The translations under genes and the position numbers were made by a program. The notes under the pieces are model-generated. The model was not told the origin of the DNA. It ran no database searches and was given only the letters and a program-made list of their open reading frames with translations. Of a stretch of DNA of 64,000 nt, positions 16,126 to 26,309 are shown in pieces. The stretch lies in the NCBI RefSeq assembly GCF_014640675.1, contig NZ_BMHK01000005.1, positions 62,001-126,000 of the forward strand. The letters run 5' to 3'. Source of the stretch: Novosphingobium endophyticum (GTDB lineage: Bacteria > Pseudomonadota > Alphaproteobacteria > Sphingomonadales > Sphingomonadaceae). Numbering within the stretch: position 1 is the stretch's first letter; each line of letters begins with the position of its first letter.

Positions 16126-16820
16126 TCGCTCGTCTCCGTTTGCCGGTCTTGAGGGGGGCAGGACCGCTCCAGCGCGGCAAGGAAGGCATCGGCCCTTGCG
16201 ATCAGCGCCCGGTCCCATGTGTCGAAATCGACCTTGCGGCCCAGGCGCGCCAGACTGGTCACGCCGAATTCCTCGATGCCGCAAGGGACGATGCCGGTGA
16301 AATGCGACAGGTCCGGCCGGATGTTCACGGCGAACCCGTGCATCGTCACCCACTTGCGGATGCGCACGCCGATGGCGCCGATCTTGGCCTCGCGCCCGTC
16401 AACGTCGCGGGTCCAGATGCCGATGCGGCCTTCGCTGCGAAAGCCCTCGACGCCGAAGTCGGTCAGCGTGTCGATCACCCAGCCTTCCAGCGCATGGACG
16501 AAGCCGCGCGCGTCGCGGGCGCGCTTCTTCAGGTCGAGCAGGACATAGCCGACGCGCTGGCCGGGGCCGTGATAGGTGTAGCGTCCGCCTCGCCCCGCTT
16601 CGACCACTTCGAAACGCGGATCGAGCAGTTCGGCCGATGCCGCGCTGGTCCCGGCGGTATAGACCGGCGGATGTTCCAGCAGCCAGATCAGCTCGCGCGC
16701 CTCGCCGGCCGCGATCGCGGCGTTGCGCGCCTGCATTTCCTCCAGCGCGACGCGGTAGGGCACCGACTCGCGGCTCACGCGCAGCTCGATATCGCCGGAA
16801 AGCGTTTGCGGGATCGTCAT
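16122..16820 (-). CDS. lipB: Lipoyl(octanoyl) transferase LipB
   Basis: LipB moves octanoate from acyl carrier protein to the lipoyl domains of 2-oxoacid dehydrogenases and the glycine cleavage H protein. At 232 residues it shows [12 protein letters not shown], the catalytic Lys in EAKIGAIGV and the catalytic Cys in GIVPCGI. I prefer the ATG at 16820 ([10 protein letters not shown]) over one 12 codons upstream. The small lipoprotein gene overlaps its stop; the upstream membrane-protein gene diverges from it, 77 bases away. Confidence 0.92.
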   Translation of the reverse strand: MTIPQTLSGDIELRVSRESVPYRVALEEMQARNAAIAAGEARELIWLLEHPPVYTAGTSAASAELLDPRFEVVEAGRGGRYTYHGPGQRVGYVLLDLKKRARDARGFVHALEGWVIDTLTDFGVEGFRSEGRIGIWTRDVDGREAKIGAIGVRIRKWVTMHGFAVNIRPDLSHFTGIVPCGIEEFGVTSLARLGRKVDFDTWDRALIARADAFLAALERSCPPQDRQTETSE

Positions 16821-16897
16821 GGCGCGTTGCGTGGCGGCATTCCCTGCGGTTATCAAGTGCCTTTAGGCCGTCGGCAATGCGATGGCATCCGGAGTAC

Positions 16898-17716
16898 ATG
16901 ATGAATTTCGACAGCAATATCGCCTGGAAGCAGGCATCGGGCGCGGTTTCCGCCAATCGCGAGGTGCTTCTGGCGCTGGCGGGCGTGTTCTTCATGCTGC
17001 CGCAACTCGCCCTCGCCGTGTTCTACCCGCAGCCGCAGACCACGACCGGGATGAGCGAGAAGGAGATGATGGACGTGGTCGCGGCCTACTATGGTTCGAT
17101 CCTTCCGATGGTGCTTCCGATGGTGCTGCTGCAGGCTGTCGGCACGCTGGCGCTGCTCTCGCTGCTCGACGGGCAGCGGCGCCCTACGGTAGGCGAGGCG
17201 ATCAAGGGCAGCCTGAAAGGGGTGGTTCCCTATCTCCTCGCGCAGCTTATGAGCGGCCTCGCACTCGCTCTGGCGGCCGTCGTCCTGGTGGGCGGGCTCA
17301 CCGCGGCCGGTGGAACGGCGGGGGCGGTGGCGGGCATCGCTGCGATGGCGGTCCTGGCCATTTTCGTGGGCGTTCGCCTGTCGCTGACGGCGCCGGTGAT
17401 CGCCGTAGAGCAGGTTTCCAACCCGATCGCCGCGCTGGTCCGCTCGTGGAGACTGACCAAGGGCAACACCGGGCGCCTGCTGGCCTTCTACGGCCTGTTC
17501 ATCGTGGCTTTCATTGTTCTGTTGATCATCGTCAACGTGTTGATCGGCATTCCGCTTGCGCTGCTCGCCCCCGCGAAAGCGGCGCTGACCGTGGAAGCCG
17601 TTCTGGGTTCGGCGCTGAGCGCGCTGATGGCGCTCTACTTCGCCGCCATCATCGCCGCCAGCCATCGCCAGCTTGCCGGCAACACCCCGGAGAGCGACAG
17701 CGCGCCGTTTGTATAG
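16898..17716 (+). CDS. Polytopic membrane protein, glycerophosphodiester-phosphodiesterase-membrane-domain-like
   Basis: 272 residues with about six hydrophobic segments (near 22-42, 65-90, 108-135, 140-160, 190-220 and 230-255) and no catalytic motif. The repeated pattern of long helices and SWRLTKGNTGRLLAFYGLF resembles the membrane-only domain found in some GDPD proteins and in DUF-labelled proteins of sphingomonads. The function is unknown. The ATG at 16898 has a GGAG seven bases upstream. Convergent with the methyltransferase gene. Confidence 0.65.
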   Translation: MMNFDSNIAWKQASGAVSANREVLLALAGVFFMLPQLALAVFYPQPQTTTGMSEKEMMDVVAAYYGSILPMVLPMVLLQAVGTLALLSLLDGQRRPTVGEAIKGSLKGVVPYLLAQLMSGLALALAAVVLVGGLTAAGGTAGAVAGIAAMAVLAIFVGVRLSLTAPVIAVEQVSNPIAALVRSWRLTKGNTGRLLAFYGLFIVAFIVLLIIVNVLIGIPLALLAPAKAALTVEAVLGSALSALMALYFAAIIAASHRQLAGNTPESDSAPFV

Positions 17717-17782
17717 GGATCCCGGCCCCTCTTCTCTTCGGAAGGAGGGGGGCTCGCTCATTCCACCCGAAGCGCTGCCCGA

Positions 17783-18421
17783 TCAGTCTTCGTCTTCGTC
17801 CTTCCAGCCCCACCACAGGAAGCAGGGCGGGACGTTGATCGGTTCCAGCGCGTCGTCGATGCGCTGGAAGTGGCGGGCCATGTAGGAGCGCGCCTTGGGC
17901 GTGAACTGGTAGACGAGGAAGGCACCGCCCTTGCGGATGACGCGGTGGGTCGCCGCGGCAATGGCCGGGCCGATGCCATCGGGCAGGGTGGAGAAAGGCA
18001 GGCCGGACAGTACATAGTCCGCCTTCTCGTGCCCATGCGCGCGCACGATCTCCTCGACATCCGACGCCGAGCCGTGGACGGCGATGAAGCGGCTGTCGGA
18101 GATGGTCTTGCGCAAGTACTCGATGAACAGCGGGTTGGTGTCGATCACGATCAGCTGCCCGTCGCGCGGCAGGCGGTCGAGCACCGGACGGCAGAAAGTG
18201 CCCACGCCGGGGCCATATTCGACGAACAGCTTGCAGTTTGCCCAGTCGACCGGCTTCAGCATGCGATTGATGGTGAAGCGCGAGGACGGGATGATCGAGC
18301 CCACCATGACCGGATGGCGCATGAAGCCTTCGAGGAAGACGCCCCATGGTCCCAGCGAACGTTTTATCGTCTGCTTGATCTTCTGGGGCAGCGCCTCTCG
18401 GGCAAGCTCTGTACTGGTCAT
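17783..18421 (-). CDS. SAM-dependent methyltransferase, phospholipid N-methyltransferase (PmtA)-like
   Basis: 212 residues. The SAM-binding motif is VEYGPGVGTFCRPVL, with the acidic loop VIDTNPLF and post-motif SGLPFSTLP. The N-terminal segment GPWGVFLEGFMRHPVMVGSI and the motif VGSIIPSS match the Sinorhizobium/Rhodobacter PmtA branch, which methylates phosphatidylethanolamine towards phosphatidylcholine at the inner membrane. RNA adenine dimethylases share the fold, so lipid specificity is inference. The acidic tail KDEDED is notable. Single gene. Confidence 0.7.
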   Translation of the reverse strand: MTSTELAREALPQKIKQTIKRSLGPWGVFLEGFMRHPVMVGSIIPSSRFTINRMLKPVDWANCKLFVEYGPGVGTFCRPVLDRLPRDGQLIVIDTNPLFIEYLRKTISDSRFIAVHGSASDVEEIVRAHGHEKADYVLSGLPFSTLPDGIGPAIAAATHRVIRKGGAFLVYQFTPKARSYMARHFQRIDDALEPINVPPCFLWWGWKDEDED

Positions 18422-18514
18422 GCTGGCGGAAGCTCTCGCATTATCGTCATGGGATGAAGTGCAAAGTCGGTGGCAGATTCAGCCCGCCTTTGCAAGCAAA
18501 CGGCCCCTCAAGGC

Positions 18515-18859
18515 TTAGAGAATTTCGTGAACCTTGTCCTGCGGCCGGCACAGCCGGACGCCCTTTGCGGTTTCGACCAGCGGGCGTTCGATCAGGATCG
18601 GTTCGGCGGCCATCGCGGCCAGTACGGAGGCGTCATCCGCCTCGGGCAATCCGCGCTCGGCAGCGTCCGTGCCGCGCATGCGCAAGCCTTCCTGCGGGGT
18701 GATCCCGGCGTCTCTGTAGAGCTGGCCAAGCTTTTCAGCGCCGGGCGGATCGCGCAGGTATTCGATCACTTCCACCTCGATGCCCGGCGTCTCTTCCAGG
18801 ATTGCCAGCGTCTTGCGAGACGTGCCGCATTTGGGGTTGTGCCAGATCGTCGCCTTCAT
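18515..18859 (-). CDS. arsC: Arsenate reductase, ArsC glutaredoxin type
   Basis: 114 residues of the ArsC/Spx thioredoxin-fold family. The catalytic Cys11 sits in NPKCGTSRK, and the ILIERPLVE motif with the conserved Arg-Pro follows. Glutaredoxin-dependent ArsC reduces arsenate to arsenite. No arsenite pump or ArsR lies beside it, so a general thiol or housekeeping role (YffB-like) is also possible. It is 10 bases downstream of the [2Fe-2S] protein gene on the same strand, so they are probably one transcript. Confidence 0.85.
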   Translation of the reverse strand: MKATIWHNPKCGTSRKTLAILEETPGIEVEVIEYLRDPPGAEKLGQLYRDAGITPQEGLRMRGTDAAERGLPEADDASVLAAMAAEPILIERPLVETAKGVRLCRPQDKVHEIL

Positions 18860-18869
18860 GGCCTGCTCC

Positions 18870-19433
18870 TCATTGTCCTTGGGGTATGTCGGTGGCGGGC
18901 GCGGGGCCCAGCGCGGGAACGGCCCTCGCCGCGTCCTGGGGGGCGATGCCCGGTGCGGGCGCGGCGCTCAGGGTTTCCTCGCGGCGCATGGCGCGGCCAG
19001 CAAGCTGGATCGCGCGCACGAGGCGCGGATAGACGCCGCAGCGGCACAGGTTCGGGATCGCCTGTCTGATCTCGGCCTCGCCGGGATCGGCATTGCGGGC
19101 GAGCAGAGCCGCGCCGTTCATGACGATTCCCGGTGTGCAGAAGCCGCACTGGATCGCCTGTTCGGCGACGAGCGCCTGCTGCACCGGGTGCGAACGGTCG
19201 TCCGACAGGCCCTCGATGGTGGTGACGAAGCGGCCCTCGCACTCGGCGATGGTGATAAGGCACGAACGCAGCGCCGCGCCATCGACCATGACCGTGCAGG
19301 CCCCGCAATCGCCGACGCCGCAGCCGTATTTGGTGCCTGTCAGGTTCGCGGCGTCGCGCAGCGCCCAGAGCAGGGGCGTCTGGGGGTCCATGTCGAATTC
19401 GACCGGACGGCCGTTGACGGTCATGCGCGACAT
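18870..19433 (-). CDS. [2Fe-2S] small subunit of a xanthine-dehydrogenase-family molybdoenzyme (orphan)
   Basis: 187 residues. The N-terminal plant-type ferredoxin cluster motif is CGVGDCGACTV with a further Cys after it; the C-terminal helical cluster shows CGFCTPG and CRC. This is the electron-transfer subunit of aldehyde or isoquinoline oxidoreductases (IorA/CoxS type), which work with a large molybdopterin subunit. No large subunit is adjacent: upstream is a TonB receptor and downstream arsC. The Ala/Pro tail after about residue 155 is unusual. The partner must be encoded elsewhere, or the gene is a leftover. Confidence 0.85.
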   Translation of the reverse strand: MSRMTVNGRPVEFDMDPQTPLLWALRDAANLTGTKYGCGVGDCGACTVMVDGAALRSCLITIAECEGRFVTTIEGLSDDRSHPVQQALVAEQAIQCGFCTPGIVMNGAALLARNADPGEAEIRQAIPNLCRCGVYPRLVRAIQLAGRAMRREETLSAAPAPGIAPQDAARAVPALGPAPATDIPQGQ

Positions 19434-19491
19434 CGGCTCTCCTTATGCGCTCGGGCGGCGAAGGGCCAGTGCCTTGATCATCACGGATACT

Positions 19492-21519
19492 CTAGCGAAA
19501 ACCGACGCGCACCCCTGCCCAGACCGTGCGCGGAACGCCGAGGTCCATCGAGCCGCCCTGATCGCGCGTGACAATCCTCTCGTCGGTGAGGTTCTCCCCG
19601 CGCAGCACGACCGAAACCAGCGGCGCGACCGGTACTTTCACATAGGCATCGAGAGTCGTCGCGGCGGGCAGGCTGTCCGTTTCCTGATCGTCCTCGAACT
19701 GGCGGCCGATGTGGCGCAGCGTCGCCGCGATGCGCCAGCCGGCGCGGGGCAGCCAGGCGAGGGTGCCGCTGGCGGCAAGCCTGGGAACCTGCGCGGGGCG
19801 CATCCCGTCGAGAGCCGACTGGGCGCCGCTCGCCTCGACTTCGGAATCGGTCCAGCTCAAGGAACCGTCGAACTGCACCCGGCCAAGGTCGAGCGCGGCG
19901 GCCGCTTCCAGCCCGCGCGCGCGGATGGCATCGACGTTCTGGCGCTGGCGCAGGTTCTCGCCGATGGTGACATTGGCGATGGCATCCTTGAGGCTGTTGT
20001 CGAAGGCGGTCAGCGAAAGGGTCAGCCCTTCGAGCGGACGGGCATCGAGGCCGACCTCGTAACCGCGCAGCTTTTCCAGCTTGAGTGCGGCGTTGGCGCG
20101 GGTTTCCACGGGAAACACCACGAAGGGCCGGTACAGTTCGTTGAGCGTGGGCAGGCGCATGCCGGTATAGGCGGCGGCGCGCAGGGCAACCGTTTGGCTC
20201 GCCTGCCACACGAAGCCGCCGCGTACATTGCCGGTCCAGCCCGAACGGTCGGCGAAGGCGCTGTCCTCCATGACGAGACCCGCCGGCGTCGTTTCGCGGT
20301 AGAAGCCGTCGCGGATGGTCCAGCGGTCCGCTCTCACGCCGGCGGTCAGCACGAGATCGCCCAGCGTCCAGTCGTCTTCGATGTAAAGGCCGAGGTCGGA
20401 CTGGTTGCCGCCCGCCCGGCGGATTGCGGTCAACGCCCCCGTGAAAGCGCTGAAGGGCATTTCGAGCAACCGCCCCTCGGTGAGCCGCAGGTCCGCGCCG
20501 AGGCGCAGGACATGGCCGTCGCCCACCGGCGGCCGCAGTTCGAACTTGCCGCCAATCGCCGTCGTCGGGGTCTTGGCCTGGTCGAGCACTTTCACGAACC
20601 GCGTCGAACTGACCACCACGTTGGAGAAGTCCTGCGCCTGGACATAGCCCAGCACATCGAACTGCCAGTCACCCCGGCCGACGAGGCGCAGCGAAGCCTG
20701 CTGACCGGAAGAGGTGGAATCGGCGCCCTCGAAGCGCAGCGTGCGCGCGTCGTCATAGGCGAGCGCGGAGGCTTGCAGTTCCACTGTCCCGGTCAGCGGC
20801 GCGACGCCGCGCAAGCTTGCCGACCAGCTGTCGTAGGCGGCGCGCGCCGAGGCGTCGACGCGCTGCGAGCGGGGCGTGGTCCAGAAGCCCTGTCCCCGGT
20901 CCCACTGAACGCTGGCGACGAGAAAGCCAGAGCCGAGGCGCGGCGCGAGCGTTGCCGAGGCCTGGGTTTCCGCGCGGTCGTTGACCAGCGCCTGCGCGTG
21001 GATCGGGCCGATCTCCCCCGGTCCGGCGCTGGTCATCTCGATCGTTCCGGAGACCGCCCCCGCGCCGAATGCGCCCAGGCCGCCGCCGCGCGTGACGCGG
21101 ATCGAACCGAGCCGCTCGGGGGCGATGGCATTGAACGGGATATAGCCGAAGAACGGATTGGCGACCGGTACGCCGTCGAGCAGGACGAGCGTGCGGCTCG
21201 AGGCATTGCCGCCCAGCGCCCGCAGCGTCACGCCCTGCGCGGAAGGATTGGCTGACCGGCTGTCCGACCGGCGGAACTGCTGGAACCCGGCGATCGAGGA
21301 AAGCACATCCTCGACCCGCCCCGAAGCGCTGGTGACGACCCGGTCGCGGGTGATCGTCTCGACGTCGTAGGCCGGGGTCGCCGGGGTATCCCCCAGCCCG
21401 GCGCCGGTGACGATGATCGAGTGCGCAAGCACGGTATCCTGTGCTTTTGCCGGCGCGAAGGGGAGGGCGGTGCCGACCGCGAGCGTCGCGATCAGGTGGC
21501 GGCATTTGTGACGTAACAT
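19492..21519 (-). CDS. TonB-dependent outer-membrane receptor
   Basis: 675 residues. A signal peptide (MLRHKCRHLIATLAVGTALP, cleaved near AKAQD) is followed by a plug domain with RVEDVLSSIAGFQQF and VLLDGVPVANPFFG, then a 22-strand-type barrel ending in the outer-membrane signature with terminal Phe-Arg (VGFR). The start at 21519 was chosen for the signal peptide; the frame is open 42 codons further. The substrate is unknown; the form is that of siderophore or cobalamin-type receptors. No riboswitch is evident in the short upstream region. Confidence 0.88.
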   Translation of the reverse strand: MLRHKCRHLIATLAVGTALPFAPAKAQDTVLAHSIIVTGAGLGDTPATPAYDVETITRDRVVTSASGRVEDVLSSIAGFQQFRRSDSRSANPSAQGVTLRALGGNASSRTLVLLDGVPVANPFFGYIPFNAIAPERLGSIRVTRGGGLGAFGAGAVSGTIEMTSAGPGEIGPIHAQALVNDRAETQASATLAPRLGSGFLVASVQWDRGQGFWTTPRSQRVDASARAAYDSWSASLRGVAPLTGTVELQASALAYDDARTLRFEGADSTSSGQQASLRLVGRGDWQFDVLGYVQAQDFSNVVVSSTRFVKVLDQAKTPTTAIGGKFELRPPVGDGHVLRLGADLRLTEGRLLEMPFSAFTGALTAIRRAGGNQSDLGLYIEDDWTLGDLVLTAGVRADRWTIRDGFYRETTPAGLVMEDSAFADRSGWTGNVRGGFVWQASQTVALRAAAYTGMRLPTLNELYRPFVVFPVETRANAALKLEKLRGYEVGLDARPLEGLTLSLTAFDNSLKDAIANVTIGENLRQRQNVDAIRARGLEAAAALDLGRVQFDGSLSWTDSEVEASGAQSALDGMRPAQVPRLAASGTLAWLPRAGWRIAATLRHIGRQFEDDQETDSLPAATTLDAYVKVPVAPLVSVVLRGENLTDERIVTRDQGGSMDLGVPRTVWAGVRVGFR

Positions 21520-21653
21520 GCGCGCTCTATAAGACGTGAACGATCGTTGGCAACCGGCGCCGATCACAGGTCCGTTGCTGGCTTTCGCGCGCAGGGCGAG
21601 CTCGACCGAATGCGCGGCTTGCCGGGGCGCGACAAGCGGGTACACTCTGGAGG

Positions 21654-22214
21654 GTGACTGAAGAACACTATCTTTCAGGCAGGATCCTGCTGGCGATGCC
21701 CGGCATGTTCGATCCCCGTTTCGAGCGGTCGGTCAACGTCATGTGCGTGCATGATGAGAACGGTGCGCTGGGGATCGGCGTCGGGCAGGCCCGCGAAGAC
21801 GTGCGTTTTCACGACGTGCTCAGGGAACTGGGCATCGATCCCGGCAAAGCACCCGATCGCGAGGTCTGCCATGGCGGTCCCGTCGAACCAGGGCGGGGGT
21901 TCATTCTCCATTCGGTCGACTGGGGCGGCAGCGACACCATTGCGGTCCAGCCGCTCTGCGCGCTTTCCGCCTCGCTGGACGTGCTGCGCGCGATCGCGGA
22001 AGGGCGCGGACCGCGACAGTGGGTGATGGCGCTGGGCTATGCCGGGTGGGGAGCGGGGCAGCTCGAAGGCGAAATGCGCCACCATGGCTGGTACGCGGCC
22101 GAGCCGCACCCCGAAGTGCTGTTCGGCACGCCGGTGGACGAGCGCTGGGACGCCACCTGGCAGGCGGAAGGGATCGACCCGGCGTTGCTGTCCAGCGAGA
22201 CCGGAAACGCCTGA
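21654..22214 (+). CDS. YqgE/AlgH family protein
   Basis: A 186-residue protein of the DUF179 (YqgE/AlgH) family, whose biochemical role is not settled; AlgH was linked to alginate expression in Pseudomonas. It starts with the family pattern [18 protein letters not shown], then [26 protein letters not shown] and the Gly/Trp-rich [14 protein letters not shown]. The GTG at 21654 follows GGAG and gives the full family length. Divergent from the TonB receptor gene, with 134 bases between. Confidence 0.88.
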   Translation: MTEEHYLSGRILLAMPGMFDPRFERSVNVMCVHDENGALGIGVGQAREDVRFHDVLRELGIDPGKAPDREVCHGGPVEPGRGFILHSVDWGGSDTIAVQPLCALSASLDVLRAIAEGRGPRQWVMALGYAGWGAGQLEGEMRHHGWYAAEPHPEVLFGTPVDERWDATWQAEGIDPALLSSETGNA

Positions 22215-22267
22215 TCGCGGGCTTTCGGAAGGCTCAGGGCATCCGGCGGCGGCATCGCCGGGATTTC

Positions 22268-22296
22268 TTGACTTTCGGGGGGGCGGCACCTATCTG
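22268..22296 (+). promoter_or_regulatory. Candidate sigma-70 promoter of rpoZ
   Basis: TTGACT (22268-22273), a 17-base G-rich spacer, then TATCTG (22291-22296), about 40 bases before the rpoZ ATG. Confidence 0.5.
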
Positions 22297-22335
22297 GCAT
22301 CCTTTCCGAACCCTCCAGATTCTCACGGAGTGCCC

Positions 22336-22680
22336 ATGGCGCGCGTTACTGTCGAAGATTGCGTCGACAAGATTCCCAACCGTTTCGATCTCGTGCTGCT
22401 TGCCGCGCAGCGCGCGAGAGAGATCTCCGGCGGCGCCGAGCTCACCGTCGACCGCGATCGGGACAAGAACCCGGTCGTCGCCCTGCGCGAGATCGCCGAG
22501 CAGACGGTCAGGCCGGCCGAACTCAAGGAGACGCTTGTCACGTCGATGCAGCGCCTGCTGCCCGAAGACGACGACGAGATGGACGAGGTCGGCTCGCTCA
22601 GCCAGTCGGCGGAGGCCCTGCGGATCACGGCGTCGGCGCCGACCCGCAATACCTCCCTTGGCGGCGATTATGACGGTTGA
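22336..22680 (+). CDS. rpoZ: DNA-directed RNA polymerase omega subunit
   Basis: Omega helps assemble RNA polymerase by folding around the beta-prime C-terminus. 114 residues, starting [20 protein letters not shown], the standard alphaproteobacterial opening; the conserved helix with LAAQRAREI and the ALREIAE segment follow. The tail is acidic. Its usual alphaproteobacterial neighbour relA/spoT is not here; instead a ParA-like gene follows. Confidence 0.93.
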   Translation: MARVTVEDCVDKIPNRFDLVLLAAQRAREISGGAELTVDRDRDKNPVVALREIAEQTVRPAELKETLVTSMQRLLPEDDDEMDEVGSLSQSAEALRITASAPTRNTSLGGDYDG

Positions 22681-22726
22681 ACGTCAAAGGTTGACTGGCG
22701 GGATCTGACCCGCAACGGTCGGCGAG

Positions 22727-23542
22727 GTGAGTGGAAAAAAACGCACATTGCCTCGCATTGCCGGGACCTCCGGCGCCAGGATTTCAAAGCCTTCGGCAGC
22801 GCCCGCGGGCGCGACCATTGCTATCTACAGCGTCAAGGGCGGGGTGGGGAAGACCACCCTGGCCGCCAATCTTGCGTGGTTCGCGGCCAGCCTTTCCGGG
22901 CACCGCGCGTTGCTCTGGGATCTCGACGCGGCCGGCGGTTCGGGCTTCCTCTACGGGCTTGAGCCGAAGGACTCGCGGCTTGCCGAAGATGTGTTGCTGG
23001 GCGAGCGCCCCCCTTCCAGACTGATCCGGAAGACTTCCTGCAGCGGCGTCGATGTGCTGCCCGCGGACGAGAGCATCCGTGCGCTGGACGCCCGGCTGGT
23101 GCGCATCGGCAAGCGCAAGCGCCTTGCCAGGATGACGGCGCAGCTCGCCGCCGATTACGACCGCATCCTGCTCGACTGCCCGCCGGTGATGAACGAACTG
23201 AGCGCGCAAGTTGTGCGCGCGGCGGATCTCGTCATCGTCCCGCTTCCGCCATCGCCGCTCTCGTCGCGTGCGTTCGATCTCGTGTTGCGGGAGATCGCGG
23301 GGAACACGAAGCGCCATCCGCCGATCCTTCCCGTGATCTCGATGCTCGACATGCGGCGTGCGCTGCACCGGCAGGTGCAGGAAGAGCATCCGAACTGGCC
23401 GGCGATTCCCTATGCCAGCGTGGTGGAGCAATGCGCGGTGCGCCAGCAGCCCGTGGGCGCCATCGCACCCCGAAGCCCGGCGGCGCGGCAGTTCGCGATG
23501 CTCTGGCATGCGATCGAAATGAAGCTGGCCGGGCGCGGGTAG
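22727..23542 (+). CDS. ParA/MinD-family ATPase
   Basis: 271 residues. A disordered basic N-terminus of about 28 residues precedes the deviant Walker A KGGVGKTT (residues 37-44), the switch I-type WDLDAAGGSG and the Walker B LLDCPPV. These ATPases position chromosomes, plasmids or large protein complexes. No parB, minC or chemotaxis genes are adjacent, so this is an orphan ParA whose cargo is unknown. It starts with GTG. It converges on ftsH. Confidence 0.82.
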   Translation: MSGKKRTLPRIAGTSGARISKPSAAPAGATIAIYSVKGGVGKTTLAANLAWFAASLSGHRALLWDLDAAGGSGFLYGLEPKDSRLAEDVLLGERPPSRLIRKTSCSGVDVLPADESIRALDARLVRIGKRKRLARMTAQLAADYDRILLDCPPVMNELSAQVVRAADLVIVPLPPSPLSSRAFDLVLREIAGNTKRHPPILPVISMLDMRRALHRQVQEEHPNWPAIPYASVVEQCAVRQQPVGAIAPRSPAARQFAMLWHAIEMKLAGRG

Positions 23543-23551
23543 GGCCGGCCA

Positions 23552-23588
23552 GCAAAAAGGGGCGGTAGGCCTTTCGGCCTGCCGCCCC
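23552..23588 (-). terminator. Rho-independent terminator of ftsH
   Basis: Minus strand: a 13-bp stem GGGGCGGCAGGCC / GGCCTACCGCCCC with loop GAAA, followed by TTTTT. It lies 38 bases after the ftsH stop and, read from the other side, just beyond the parA-like gene. Confidence 0.85.
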
Positions 23589-23626
23589 CTCCTGCATTCT
23601 CCCTGGGGGAGAACCGAATTCCCGGA

Positions 23627-25558
<1,932 letters not shown>

Positions 25559-25713
25559 TGTCGGATAAACGTCCTTTCGTCGGCCAATGTAGGCTCGGAT
25601 AGCTGAATCGCAAGTTAGCGATGGCGCGCGGGCCAATGGAATCGACGGGCCGTTTACGCGCGCGCCCTTGTTCCTGCGCCGTCCGTACCGTGCCCGAGGG
25701 CCGGCGCCCTCCT

Positions 25714-26223
25714 TCAGGCGGTAAAGGCCGCCGGGCCGGACGGGCGGATGTACCGGGGCATGTCAATGCCTTGCCTCTTCGCGCATTCGAGAATTGTCTG
25801 TTCCATCGAGCCGGCGTGATCGGTATTGAGGTAGTTGCCTTCATCATCGAAAACGACGTTCACCCCCGACACCACCATGAACCCTTCAACCGGTTCGCCG
25901 TCCTCGGGAATGTGGAACGTGTGCATCGTTCCCGGCGGTTCATAGAGATAGCTGCCGGCGACCTGTTGGTCCCGGGGATACTCCTTGTAGCCCCAGGTGC
26001 CTTTGGTCGTGAAGAAATGGACCGCGCCGGTATGGAAGTGGCTCGGCAGCGTCGTTCCCGGCGCGTAGCGGGCATAGAGTACCCAGGTCGCGTTGTCGGG
26101 ATCGAGGAAGAGCGGCCAGAGCATCATGCCGGGGATCAGGTGATCGAGATCGATTCCCGGTTCCTCGTGGATATTGAGCGACAGCAGGCGGTCCTGCGCG
26201 TGGATGGCCATGGGCAGCGGCAT
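25714..26223 (-). CDS. Cupin, 2,4'-dihydroxyacetophenone-dioxygenase-family-like
   Basis: 169 residues of a single-domain cupin. Metal ligands can be placed in [11 protein letters not shown] and in [10 protein letters not shown]. The opening [20 protein letters not shown] and the GSYLYEPPG segment resemble the family named after the enzyme that cleaves 2,4'-dihydroxyacetophenone to 4-hydroxybenzoate and formate; many members have no tested activity. It is the last gene of a minus-strand run with HyuA, HyuB and an SLC13 transporter, which suggests a catabolic role. The ATG at 26223 is favoured over one 12 codons upstream. Confidence 0.65.
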   Translation of the reverse strand: MPLPMAIHAQDRLLSLNIHEEPGIDLDHLIPGMMLWPLFLDPDNATWVLYARYAPGTTLPSHFHTGAVHFFTTKGTWGYKEYPRDQQVAGSYLYEPPGTMHTFHIPEDGEPVEGFMVVSGVNVVFDDEGNYLNTDHAGSMEQTILECAKRQGIDMPRYIRPSGPAAFTA

Positions 26224-26309
26224 TCGGGCGTCCTCTCCTGTTCGCCGGATAAGGTACACGCGACGCCTGACGCTGCAACGCCGTGGAGGTCGAAGCCGCG
26301 CCGGCGTTG

